Positions 6,463-13,690 of a stretch of DNA of 23,722 bases are shown here, in pieces; position 1 is the stretch's first letter, and every line of letters begins with the position of its first letter. The notes below the pieces were generated by a model. The model searched no databases, was not told the DNA's origin, and was given only the letters and a program-made list of their open reading frames with translations. The position numbers and the translations under genes were made by a program. Origin of the DNA: an uncultured Kiritimatiellota bacterium (GTDB lineage Bacteria > Verrucomicrobiota > Kiritimatiellia > RFP12 > UBA1067); NCBI GenBank assembly GCA_934635385.1, contig CAKTZI010000050.1, forward strand, positions 1 to 23,722, read 5' to 3'.

Positions 6463-8004
6463 TCAGCGCGCCTCGCCGCGAACCGCCGAGCGGAAGCTTC
6501 CGTCGCCGAGGGACTTGAACCCGGCGAACAGTTCCGGCGCCTCGGCATAGGCCCGTTCGGCAGGACGGACCCAGGCATCCTCCGAGACGAGGACGGGCTT
6601 GGGGGCTCCTTGCGCAGCCAACGCCCGCGCCCGCGCCAAAATCTCGTCCGTGCGCACCCGCACGAGATCGCGTCCGAGCATCTGCGCCAGCAGCGCGTTT
6701 TCCTCGGCCGCCGACTTCGACCCGTAGAACCGATGCTTCGGCCCTTCCGTTTCGCGGAAAACGAGGCGCGGCGTCTCAAGGCCGATCAGCTCGTCCACCA
6801 GCACGTCGGAAGCCGTGCGCTCGCCCGGCAGGTTGACGACCTTTCCGTCTGGCGTCACGTTGGCGTCCGCGACCGAGAGTCCCATGTCGGCCGTCTTCGG
6901 ATCGAATGTCCTGTCCAAGGCCGCATAGTCCGCGTCCGTCTTGCCGTTCGGCGGCTCGTCCATCAGCCACTGGCGCATCCAGTCAAGCGACGAGCGGCGG
7001 GACGACTCCTTCCAGCCATGCGGGCCGGGGACGACCGTGCGCGAGAAGCGGTCGGCGACGCCAAAGCGCGCGGCCGTGCGCGACACGACGCCGAACGTCT
7101 CCAGCGCACCTTCCAACGGGAAGAAGTCCCTGTCGGAGAACTGGCAGCGCACGGCGGCATCGGCCATCAGCACGAGCGACGCATGGTTGATGCCGTCCTT
7201 CAGCTGCCCGTAGATGCACTGCTCGGCGTCCTGCGGGCCGATCGAGTCGACGACTTTTCGGATGGAGCTGATGTAGCACGACGGCGCGGCCGCCTTGAGA
7301 CGCGGCTCGACGGCCATGATGAGCGACGTCATCGTTCCTCCGCCCGAATTGCCCATGAGCCCCAGCCGGTCGCCTTTCACGTCCGGGCGCGACTGGAGGT
7401 AGTCCAGCGCGCGCATGCCGTCCCAGATGCGAAACTGCGCAGCGGAAAGGCCAAGACGAATCGCCTTCGAGCCAAACTGGTTGTGTCCGTCGCAGCAGGC
7501 CCCGTCGGTCGACATGATGCGTTCGCCCTGATCCAGCGGATCGTAGATCAGGACGACAAAACCCTCCTTCGCGCCCATGACGCCCGCCCGCTGATAGCCC
7601 GCCGAGGCCTTCCCCTCGCGCGCATGGCCGCAGGCGACGAGAATCGCCGGATAGGGCGGCGCGAACTTCGCGGCGTCCGGCACGAACGCGAGGGCCGTGA
7701 CATGGACGTTCGGGAGGCTCTCGAACAGCACCTTCTCGATACGGTAGCCGTCGCGCGGCACGGTCGCCGTCACCTGCGCCCGCAGCGGCGTCTTCTCCGG
7801 GAAGCCCCCGACCGCCGCAATCAGCTTCGCGCGCAAGTCGGCGCGACGCGCCTGAAACGCCGCCGGCGTCTCCAGCGTCTCCCATGCGCGATCCGCCGCA
7901 CGATCCGCCGCCGCCAGTTCGGCAGAGAGCCGTTCGTATTCCGTCTCGGCGAAAGCCCATCCGCTGGCCAGCGCCAAAACCAAGAAACCAGATACCCTTT
8001 TCAT
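6463..8004 (-). CDS. Secreted alpha/beta-hydrolase esterase (acetyl-xylan-esterase-like)
   Basis: 513 residues with a signal peptide (MKRVSGFLVLALASGWAFA). The alpha/beta-hydrolase core spans about 75-350. The nucleophile elbow is GLMGNSGGGT with Ser220 (GxSxG), preceded by ILVACGHAREGK and IYDPLDQGER. PGPHGW supplies a likely catalytic His. This resembles the large secreted abhydrolase/CE7-CE15-like carbohydrate esterases of polysaccharide degraders; the exact substrate is not determinable. ATG 8004 is preferred over ATG 8013 because the Shine-Dalgarno AAGGAG (8015-8020) is 10 nt from the former but 1 nt from the latter. It starts 33 bp after the ACP-FkbH gene and ends at the shared terminator. 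Confidence 0.78.
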   Translation of the reverse strand: MKRVSGFLVLALASGWAFAETEYERLSAELAAADRAADRAWETLETPAAFQARRADLRAKLIAAVGGFPEKTPLRAQVTATVPRDGYRIEKVLFESLPNVHVTALAFVPDAAKFAPPYPAILVACGHAREGKASAGYQRAGVMGAKEGFVVLIYDPLDQGERIMSTDGACCDGHNQFGSKAIRLGLSAAQFRIWDGMRALDYLQSRPDVKGDRLGLMGNSGGGTMTSLIMAVEPRLKAAAPSCYISSIRKVVDSIGPQDAEQCIYGQLKDGINHASLVLMADAAVRCQFSDRDFFPLEGALETFGVVSRTAARFGVADRFSRTVVPGPHGWKESSRRSSLDWMRQWLMDEPPNGKTDADYAALDRTFDPKTADMGLSVADANVTPDGKVVNLPGERTASDVLVDELIGLETPRLVFRETEGPKHRFYGSKSAAEENALLAQMLGRDLVRVRTDEILARARALAAQGAPKPVLVSEDAWVRPAERAYAEAPELFAGFKSLGDGSFRSAVRGEAR

Positions 8005-8037
8005 TATGGTCATTCTCCTTATCTGTTGTTGGGTTGT

Positions 8038-9252
8038 TCAATCCATGACAAGCCGATAGCGCTTCTCGTCCGGCGTCTGCGCTTCAAGCGAAAGCCCCAG
8101 TCGCTCAAAGAGACTCTCGACCGGGGCGTTCTTCTCCGTCCGCCGCCACGTCGCGTGCAGCGCGTGTACGCCGTGTTCGCGCAGGTCGCGGACAATCTCA
8201 GCCCAGGCGCGTTCCTCCAGTCCGCGACCGGCCACGCGGCAGCTCATCGTGAAATCGAGAATCTCGCCCGCACGCACGATGACGAACGCAACAAGCCCCT
8301 GCTCGCCGAAGCGATCACCCGCATGGACGGTGTAGACACGGCTTCGGGCGTCCCGTGTCACGGCTGCAAGGTCATCTGTCGTGTAGCGGTTCGTGCAGAC
8401 GCTGAACTGGTTCGCCTTCTGCGAGAGCTGCGCGACGCGCGCAGCCTCGTCCGGGCGCAGCGCATGGACCTCCAGCCAACAGTCCAGTTCCGTCCAGACG
8501 TCCAGCGGCGCGGACGCCATCGCCGTCCGTTCGGCGAGAAACTGTCGCCGTTCGGCCTCTGCGCGATATTCTTCCGTCTTGTGGCGGTCTTCCGCCGTGA
8601 CGGCTCCCGCCGGAAAATACGCCACGAGCGTCGGCGGGAAGTCGGCGACCGTCACCTCCGGCAGACGCGCCTTCATCTCCAGCCGTTCGGCCGGGTTGTC
8701 GTCCACGAACACGAAGGCGTCCAGTCCGAGGTTCAGCCGCTGTGCGAGCGACCGCAGGTTCTCGGACTTGGAATTCCAGTTGACTTGTGGAAAGAGGAAG
8801 TCCGCCTCAACAAGTGGCGCGAACAGCCCGGCGGCGAACGCCGCCCGCACGTCCGACCAGTTGTTCTTGGAGAGGATCGTCAGCAGGACGCCGCGATCCT
8901 TCAAGGTCTTCAGTTCCTGCAAGAACGCCGTCTTCGGGCGAAGTGCGCCAAGGCCATCCTCGCCGACGACGCCCTCCCAGAGCGTGCCGTCGAGGTCGAC
9001 GGCCACGGCCTTCTTCGGCGACAGGGCGCGGGCGCGGCGGTAGAACTCCCAAAGGCTCGTCACCTCCGTCACCTCCGCAAACGGAATCTCGATTCCGAAG
9101 CGCGCCTTGAACGCCATCACAAGCCGCAGCTGCGCCATCGAGTCCCACGCGGGGATCGACGCGAACGTCGTCTCCAACGACAGGCTTGCCGCAGAAACCC
9201 CCAAGACTTCTGCGGCAAACCCGAGGAACGAGGCCTCGTCCCGTCCGTCCAT
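8038..9252 (-). CDS. ACP-FkbH fusion: acyl carrier domain plus HAD/GNAT FkbH-like domain
   Basis: 404 residues. Residues 1-75 look like an acyl carrier protein: AWDSMAQLRLVMAF with Ser38 as the probable phosphopantetheine site (DSM in place of DSL). From about residue 80 it is FkbH-like: HAD motif I VAVDLDGTLWEGVVGEDG (Asp86, Asp88), TILSKNNWSDV, FVFVDDNPAERLEM, then a GNAT-like C-terminal region (YTVHAGDRFGEQGLVAFVIV). FkbH proteins load a phosphoglycerate-derived glyceryl unit onto an ACP and dephosphorylate it, as in methoxymalonyl/glyceryl-ACP formation. Here the acceptor ACP is on the same chain and no PKS or NRPS is nearby. ATG overlaps the upstream phosphofructokinase stop (TAATG). The glyceryl donor would come from glycolysis, which fits the neighbour. 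Confidence 0.8.
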   Translation of the reverse strand: MDGRDEASFLGFAAEVLGVSAASLSLETTFASIPAWDSMAQLRLVMAFKARFGIEIPFAEVTEVTSLWEFYRRARALSPKKAVAVDLDGTLWEGVVGEDGLGALRPKTAFLQELKTLKDRGVLLTILSKNNWSDVRAAFAAGLFAPLVEADFLFPQVNWNSKSENLRSLAQRLNLGLDAFVFVDDNPAERLEMKARLPEVTVADFPPTLVAYFPAGAVTAEDRHKTEEYRAEAERRQFLAERTAMASAPLDVWTELDCWLEVHALRPDEAARVAQLSQKANQFSVCTNRYTTDDLAAVTRDARSRVYTVHAGDRFGEQGLVAFVIVRAGEILDFTMSCRVAGRGLEERAWAEIVRDLREHGVHALHATWRRTEKNAPVESLFERLGLSLEAQTPDEKRYRLVMD

Positions 9253-10493
9253 TACCGGGACGTGCGTTTCTTGCGCGGGTTGGGCTGGCCGATCTCGGTC
9301 AGCATCTTGCGGAACGAGCCCTTGCGCACGTTGAAGGGCTTGCCGCCCTTGATGCGCGGGAACTCGCACGCGCGGATCTCGGCCGCCTTGTTCTCGTCCG
9401 GCCCGACGACGCCGCTCTCGCCCGCGAGGGCGCACTCGACCGCCTTGCGCGCGCACTTCTCGATCAGCTTCAGGTCCTTCTTGTTCGGCGCGGCCGCGCG
9501 GGCGAAGTAGCCCGACTTGAAGACCTGCACCTTCTCGGCCCCGAGCATCTCGCCGAAGCGCTTGCCGATGTACTGGCCGACGTTCACCTTGTCAAGGCGC
9601 GGATGCCCGAACGCGTCGACGGGCACGTCCTCGCCGCGCCGGCGCATTTCGGCGATGATGTCCTTCACGCCCGCGCCCTCGGAGACGAAGATGTTGACGG
9701 AATCCCACTTGTCCATGACGGCCCGCAGGCGCAGCGCCTCGTCCTCGAAGTCGATCTTCGACTCCGGCACGTAGACCGCGTGCACGTCCTGGCGGCCCAT
9801 CGTCAGGTTGAAGTCGTCGAGGAAGAGCCCGCGCGACGACATCGACTTGAGCATCTTGCGGTAGCACTGCGCCGTCTTGTAGGTGAGCCAGCCGCAGTTG
9901 CGGCCCATGACCTCGTGAATCGTGAGTGCGCGCGGATTCGCCGAGTTCTCCTTGACGACGTTCATGAAGAACTTCGCGCCCTCCTCCGCCGCCGTCCACG
10001 CGCCGAGCGACTGCTTGATCGGGTAGACGTCGTTGTCGATCGTCTTCGGCAGGCCGACGACGATGAGCGGATAGTTGTTCTTCGCGAGGTACGCCGCGAG
10101 GTCGGCCGCCGTCGTGTTCGTGTCGTCGCCGCCGATCGTGTGCAGGACGTCCACGCCGTCCTTGACGAGCTGGTCGGCCGCGACCTTCAGCGGATCCTCG
10201 CCCTCGCGGACGAGCCCGCGCTTCACGCAGTCCTTGACGTTCGTGAGCTTCACGCGGCTGTTGCCGATCGGCGAGCCGCCATGGCGCGTGAGGACGAGCG
10301 CGCGCTTGCGCACCTCGGGCGTCACCGGGATCGAGTCGCCCTTCAGGAGGCCCATGTAGCCGTTCACGTAGCCGATCATCTCGACGTTCGGGGCGACCTT
10401 GTTGTACTCGTCGATCAGGAACCCGATCGAGCTGGAGAGGCACGGCGCGAGACCGCCCGCCGTCAGAAACGCAACTTTCTTCACTTCTTTCAT
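9252..10493 (-). CDS. pfp: Pyrophosphate-dependent 6-phosphofructokinase
   Basis: 413 residues. Interconverts fructose 6-phosphate and fructose 1,6-bisphosphate using PPi in the cytoplasm. Group-A PFK features are visible: TAGGLAPCLSSSIG at the N-terminus, the PPi-specific GGDDTN (121-126; ATP enzymes have GGDGT), PKTIDND (149-155) with the catalytic TIDND, and MGRNCGWL for sugar-phosphate binding. The second Asp of GGDD and the Lys of PKTIDND both indicate PPi use. It is followed by the ACP-FkbH gene with stop/start overlap. Upstream is a 135-bp repeat-rich gap. The leader before ATG is A-rich with no recognisable Shine-Dalgarno sequence. Confidence 0.93.
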   Translation of the reverse strand: MKEVKKVAFLTAGGLAPCLSSSIGFLIDEYNKVAPNVEMIGYVNGYMGLLKGDSIPVTPEVRKRALVLTRHGGSPIGNSRVKLTNVKDCVKRGLVREGEDPLKVAADQLVKDGVDVLHTIGGDDTNTTAADLAAYLAKNNYPLIVVGLPKTIDNDVYPIKQSLGAWTAAEEGAKFFMNVVKENSANPRALTIHEVMGRNCGWLTYKTAQCYRKMLKSMSSRGLFLDDFNLTMGRQDVHAVYVPESKIDFEDEALRLRAVMDKWDSVNIFVSEGAGVKDIIAEMRRRGEDVPVDAFGHPRLDKVNVGQYIGKRFGEMLGAEKVQVFKSGYFARAAAPNKKDLKLIEKCARKAVECALAGESGVVGPDENKAAEIRACEFPRIKGGKPFNVRKGSFRKMLTEIGQPNPRKKRTSR

Positions 10494-10527
10494 TTTTGGT
10501 GTTTTCTTTCTGGTTTTATGGTTTTAT

Positions 10528-10555
10528 CGGACAAAGGACAGTGGACAGCCGACAC
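10528..10555. repeat. Degenerate 7-bp tandem repeat (GGACA-type)
   Basis: Four 7-mers in tandem: CGGACAA, AGGACAG, TGGACAG, CCGACAC (10528-10555). It lies between the pfk start and the 20-bp tandem repeat, so it is possibly within the pfk promoter or leader. Confidence 0.6.
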
Positions 10556-10560
10556 AGGCG

Positions 10561-10627
10561 CCCTCTCAACTTCTCAACCCTCTCAACATCTTCTCAACCC
10601 TCTCAACATCTTCTCAACCCTCTCAAC
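10561..10627. repeat. 20-bp tandem repeat, about 3.3 copies, next to the ribH stop
   Basis: Unit TTCTCAACCCTCTCAACATC occurs exactly at 10571-10590 and 10591-10610, then 17 of 20 bases at 10611-10627, preceded by half a unit at 10561-10570. Each unit is itself two approximate CTCAAC 10-mers. The ribH stop (10629-10631) abuts it. With the 7-bp repeat this makes up most of the 135-bp ribH-pfk gap. Confidence 0.9.
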
Positions 10628-10628
10628 T

Positions 10629-11090
10629 TCACAGCCCCTTCAGCACGTTGACCATCTCGACGGCGGACTGCATCGCCGAGAAGCCCTTGTTGCCCTGCTT
10701 CGTGCCGCAGCGCTCGACGGCCTGCTCCAGGTTCTCCGCCGACACGACGCCGTCCAGCACCGGCACGCCCGTCTCGACCGAGATCTCCTCGAACGCCTTG
10801 GCCGTCGCCTGGTTGATGAGGTCGGCGTGCGCCGTCGCGCCCTGCACGACCGCGCCGAGCGCGAGGACGGCGTCGACCGCCTTCGCCGCCGCGAGCCGCT
10901 TCGCCACGAGCGGGATCTCATACGCCCCCGGCACACGCACGAGCAGGAGATCCTTCTCGTCGCCGCCGAGGCGCACGAAGGCGTCCGCCGCACCCTTCAC
11001 GAGCTGTTCCGTGAGAAAACTGTTGAACCGGCTCACGACGAGGGCGATTTTCATCCCCTGCGCGTTCAACGTTCCAATGATTTCTTTCAT
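10629..11090 (-). CDS. ribH: 6,7-dimethyl-8-ribityllumazine synthase
   Basis: 153 residues, the usual length for lumazine synthase. Condenses 5-amino-6-ribitylamino-uracil with 3,4-dihydroxy-2-butanone 4-phosphate, the penultimate riboflavin step, in a cytoplasmic pentamer or icosahedral capsid. Visible motifs: VVSRFNSFLTEQL (substrate-binding Phe-Asn), VPGAYEIPL, and LGAVVQGATAHADLI with the catalytic His in the position of the usual G-x-T-x-H. ATG 11090 is chosen over the in-frame ATG at 11165 because it has AGGAAG (11099-11104) 8 nt upstream and the other start lies upstream of the -10. It stands alone, with no other rib genes and no FMN riboswitch in the short leader. Confidence 0.93.
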   Translation of the reverse strand: MKEIIGTLNAQGMKIALVVSRFNSFLTEQLVKGAADAFVRLGGDEKDLLLVRVPGAYEIPLVAKRLAAAKAVDAVLALGAVVQGATAHADLINQATAKAFEEISVETGVPVLDGVVSAENLEQAVERCGTKQGNKGFSAMQSAVEMVNVLKGL

Positions 11091-11126
11091 AACCGTTTCT
11101 TCCTGTATTTGTGAAATTGGCGCGGT

Positions 11127-11135
11127 ATTATAGCA
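11127..11135 (-). promoter_or_regulatory. Extended -10 promoter of ribH
   Basis: TGCTATAAT on the minus strand, giving a leader of about 30 nt that includes AGGAAG. It lies in the 102-bp gap after the putP-like gene, so ribH has its own promoter. Confidence 0.72.
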
Positions 11136-11192
11136 ATTTTGCCGCACTGCGTCTAGACGGGACAACAGGGACGGCCCGCACCGCGCACACGG

Positions 11193-12773
11193 TCAAGCCG
11201 CATCCGCGTCAACCGCCGCGAACTCGTCCAGCATCTCCTGCGACGGCCTCTTCGTGACGAGCGAGACGACGACCGTCGCGACGAACGCGAGCAGGAAGCC
11301 CGGCGCGAGCTCGTAGACCCCGAAGACGGGATACGCCGCCGCGTAGTCCGCCAGGACGAACTTCCAGACGAAGCACGTGACGGAGCCGACGGCCATGCCC
11401 GCGATCGCGCCGGCGAGGTTCGTGCGCTTCCAGAAGAGCGCGAGGAGGATGAGCGGCCCGAACGCCGCGCCGAAGCCGGCCCACGCGAACGAGACCATCT
11501 TCATGACGACCTTGAAGAACTCCGACTGCGTGTTCATCGCGAGGCCGATCGCGACGAGCGAGACGGCGCCGACGGCGAGGCGCGAGACGAGGATCAGCTC
11601 GCGGTTCGACGCCTTCTTGCGCAGGACGACCTTGTAGAAGTCGTTCGAGAAGCTCGACGCCGAGACGAGCAGCTGGCTGTCGGCCGTGGACATGATCGCC
11701 GCCATGATGGCCGAGAGCAGGATGCCCGCGAAGACGCGCACGAGGAAGCCGTTCGCGAAAAGGCCGTTGATCATGACCATGAAGCACCGCTCCGGGTCGT
11801 TTCCGACATCCGCCAGCGTCAGCCCGCGCTGCTTCAGGTAGAGGTGGAAGACGAGGCCGATCACCGTCGCCGCCGCAAGCGAGATCGTGACCCACGTCAT
11901 CGCGATGCGCCGCGAGCCCTTCACCTCCGCCGGGTTGTCGATGGACATGAACCGCACGAGGATGTGCGGCATGCCGAAGTAGCCGAGCCCCCACGCGAGG
12001 CAGCTGATGAGGCCGACGAAGCCGTACGCCTTGCCGGACGACGCCGTCGTGAAAAGCGACTGGAGGTAGGGGTTGATCGCGTTCAGCCCATCCACCGTCG
12101 CGGCGAACCCGCCCGCCTGGCAGACGACGATCGCCGGCACGAGGACGATCGCGACGAACATGAGCGAACCCTGCACGAAGTCCGTCCAGCACACCGCCAT
12201 GTACCCGCCCATGAGCGTGTAGCTCACGACGACGAGCGCGCCGATCCAGAGGCAGAGCGTGTAGCCCGACAGCGTGAGGCCGCAGAGCGAGACCGTCTCG
12301 GGGATGCCGAACGTCGAGGTGAAGAGCTTCGCGCAGCTCACGAAGCCGGACGCCGTGTAGAACGTGAAGAAGACGAGGATGATGATCGCCGCGAGAATGC
12401 GCGAGACGCCCGTCCTGTCGCGGAAGCGGTTGTTGATGAAGTCGGGAATCGTGATCGAGTCGCCGCAGACCTGCGAATAGCGCCGGAGGCGATGCGCGAC
12501 GATCTTCCAGTTGAGGTAGGTGCCGATCAGGAGGCCGATGCCGATCCACGCCTCGGAGAAGCCGCCGAGGTAGATCGCGCCCGGCAGCCCCATCAGCAGC
12601 CAGCCGGACATGTCGGACGCCTGGGCGGAGAGCGCGACGACCCACTTGTTCATCTTGCGCCCGCCGAGGTAGTAGTCGCCGAGCGACTCCTGCCGCTTCG
12701 AGAAGAAGAAGCCGATCCACAGCATCAGCGCGAGATAGCCGGCGAAAGCCCCCAGCACGGTCCAATCCAACAT
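11193..12773 (-). CDS. putP: Sodium/proline symporter-like (SSS family)
   Basis: 526 residues, close to the roughly 500 of E. coli PutP. A Na+-coupled solute importer in the inner membrane with about 13 TM helices. Family signatures: DYYLGGRKMNKWVVALSAQASDMSGWLLMG near the N-terminus (Na+-site region), GDSITIPDFINNRF, and ISCLAWGLGYFGMPHILVRFMSI, which is very PutP-like. Proline is the likely substrate, though SSS members vary. The Shine-Dalgarno AAAGGAAAG precedes ATG. The upstream leader holds a CGATAA-TT-TTATCG palindrome. No proline catabolism gene is nearby. Confidence 0.88.
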   Translation of the reverse strand: MLDWTVLGAFAGYLALMLWIGFFFSKRQESLGDYYLGGRKMNKWVVALSAQASDMSGWLLMGLPGAIYLGGFSEAWIGIGLLIGTYLNWKIVAHRLRRYSQVCGDSITIPDFINNRFRDRTGVSRILAAIIILVFFTFYTASGFVSCAKLFTSTFGIPETVSLCGLTLSGYTLCLWIGALVVVSYTLMGGYMAVCWTDFVQGSLMFVAIVLVPAIVVCQAGGFAATVDGLNAINPYLQSLFTTASSGKAYGFVGLISCLAWGLGYFGMPHILVRFMSIDNPAEVKGSRRIAMTWVTISLAAATVIGLVFHLYLKQRGLTLADVGNDPERCFMVMINGLFANGFLVRVFAGILLSAIMAAIMSTADSQLLVSASSFSNDFYKVVLRKKASNRELILVSRLAVGAVSLVAIGLAMNTQSEFFKVVMKMVSFAWAGFGAAFGPLILLALFWKRTNLAGAIAGMAVGSVTCFVWKFVLADYAAAYPVFGVYELAPGFLLAFVATVVVSLVTKRPSQEMLDEFAAVDADAA

Positions 12774-12792
12774 GTCTTTGTCTTTCCTTTGG

Positions 12793-12806
12793 CGATAATT
12801 TTATCG
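12793..12806. promoter_or_regulatory. Small palindrome upstream of the putP-like gene
   Basis: CGATAA-TT-TTATCG, 6-bp arms with a 2-bp centre, about 20 bp before ATG. On the minus strand it contains TAAAAT, a possible -10. It could be an operator overlapping the promoter; weak evidence. Confidence 0.35.
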
Positions 12807-12863
12807 GTTAAAGAGCGAAATGCGCGTAGTTTACCATTTTTGGGCGACCGCTGGCAAGGGGGT

Positions 12864-13517
12864 TCAGGCCGGCATGACATACCACAGGAGGCAGAAGAAA
12901 TGGCAGATCGTGCCGGCGAGGACAAAGATGTGCCAGACCATGTGCGCATACGGCAGGGACTTCCAGAGATAGAAGACGCAGCCGAGCGTGTAGAGTCCGC
13001 CGCCGAGCGTCAGCCACATCGTTCCGAGGCCGTGCAGGGCCCGCACGAGCGGCACGATGGCCAGAAGCGCCATCCAGCCCATCACCACGTAGGCAAGCGT
13101 CGAGACGACGCGAAAACGCCCCGTCGTCCGCACCTTGAAGAGGATCCCCGCGAGCGTCGCGCCCCATTCGACGCCGAAGATCGACCAGGCGAGCGCCGGA
13201 TGCTCCGGCCGCAGGGTGACGAGGCAGAACGGCGTGTAGCTGCCCGCGATGAGGAAGTAGATGGAGATGTGATCCATGACGTGCAGGACGGCTTTCGCGG
13301 GACGGTACGTGACGGCGTGGTAGGCCGAGGACGTCGCATAGAGGAGAATCATGCAGAAGCCGAAAATCGCCCCGCTCGTGACCTTCCACGGCACGGCGAC
13401 GCCGCTCTGCGCGCCCTGCCATACCAGAAGCGCCAGCATCGCCGCGCCGAGATGCGACCCGACCACATGCGTCACCGTGTTGGCGATCTCCTCGCCGCTC
13501 GTCTGCTCTCTCGCCAT
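12864..13517 (-). CDS. Hemolysin III / YqfA-like (PAQR family) membrane protein
   Basis: 217 residues with seven hydrophobic segments. PAQR/hemolysin III signatures: SSAYHAVTY, then MDHISIYFLIAGSYTPF, and near the C-terminus AHMVWHIFVLAGTICHFF. The conserved His/Asp residues form the proposed zinc hydrolase-like site. Its bacterial role is uncertain (membrane homeostasis in some species), and the hemolysin name is historical. ATG 13517 is preferred over the frame start at 13622 because CCTCCTCC (13524-13531; GGAGGAGG on the coding strand) is correctly spaced and the longer version would read through the promoter. It is divergent from the ftsA operon. Confidence 0.88.
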   Translation of the reverse strand: MAREQTSGEEIANTVTHVVGSHLGAAMLALLVWQGAQSGVAVPWKVTSGAIFGFCMILLYATSSAYHAVTYRPAKAVLHVMDHISIYFLIAGSYTPFCLVTLRPEHPALAWSIFGVEWGATLAGILFKVRTTGRFRVVSTLAYVVMGWMALLAIVPLVRALHGLGTMWLTLGGGLYTLGCVFYLWKSLPYAHMVWHIFVLAGTICHFFCLLWYVMPA

Positions 13518-13550
13518 TTCCAACCTCCTCCGTCTTTTCAAGAGGCGCGT

Positions 13551-13559
13551 ATCATACCA
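13551..13559 (-). promoter_or_regulatory. Extended -10 promoter of the hemolysin III-like gene
   Basis: TGGTATGAT on the minus strand, about 20 nt before the Shine-Dalgarno GGAGGAGG. It is divergent from the ftsA promoter in the 140-bp gap. Confidence 0.6.
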
Positions 13560-13621
13560 TACTTTCCGCCGTCCGGCCAGCCTGCCGCCCAGACGAAAGC
13601 GAAAAAAATTCAAATGCGCCA

Positions 13622-13650
13622 TTGCACAGGACGCGGTAATCTGCTATACT
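13622..13650 (+). promoter_or_regulatory. Promoter of the uORF-ftsA-ftsZ-mutL operon
   Basis: TTGCAC (13622-13627), a 17-bp spacer, then TATACT (13645-13650) with TGC directly before it (extended -10). The predicted start site is at or next to the ATG at 13658, exactly 7 nt after the -10. Confidence 0.8.
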
Positions 13651-13657
13651 GGCGACC

Positions 13658-13690
13658 ATGCAAACGATTCTCGCCCTTCTTCAGACATGA
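13658..13690 (+). CDS. Leaderless 10-codon upstream ORF overlapping the ftsA start
   Basis: ATG at 13658 encodes MQTILALLQT, then TGA at 13688-13690. Its ATG is 7 nt after the -10 box, the spacing seen before three other predicted leaderless genes here. Its stop overlaps the ftsA ATG (13687-13689) as ATGA. ftsA has no Shine-Dalgarno sequence; the bases before it are those of this ORF (TTCTCGCCCTTCTTCAGAC). The simplest reading is that ribosomes start leaderless on the mini-ORF and reinitiate on ftsA. Its peptide is hydrophobic. It could alternatively be a chance ORF if transcription starts further downstream. Confidence 0.6.
   Translation: MQTILALLQT

Noticed and set aside
6085..9510. 1141-residue plus-strand frame
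   Set aside because: Runs antisense through the esterase, ACP-FkbH and pfk genes with Arg/His-rich composition; a GC-bias shadow.
10561..10627. CRISPR array
   Set aside because: The repeats are contiguous with no unique spacers and no cas genes are present.
11091..11135. FMN riboswitch before ribH
   Set aside because: The predicted leader is only about 30 nt, too short for the RFN element, and its conserved bases are absent.
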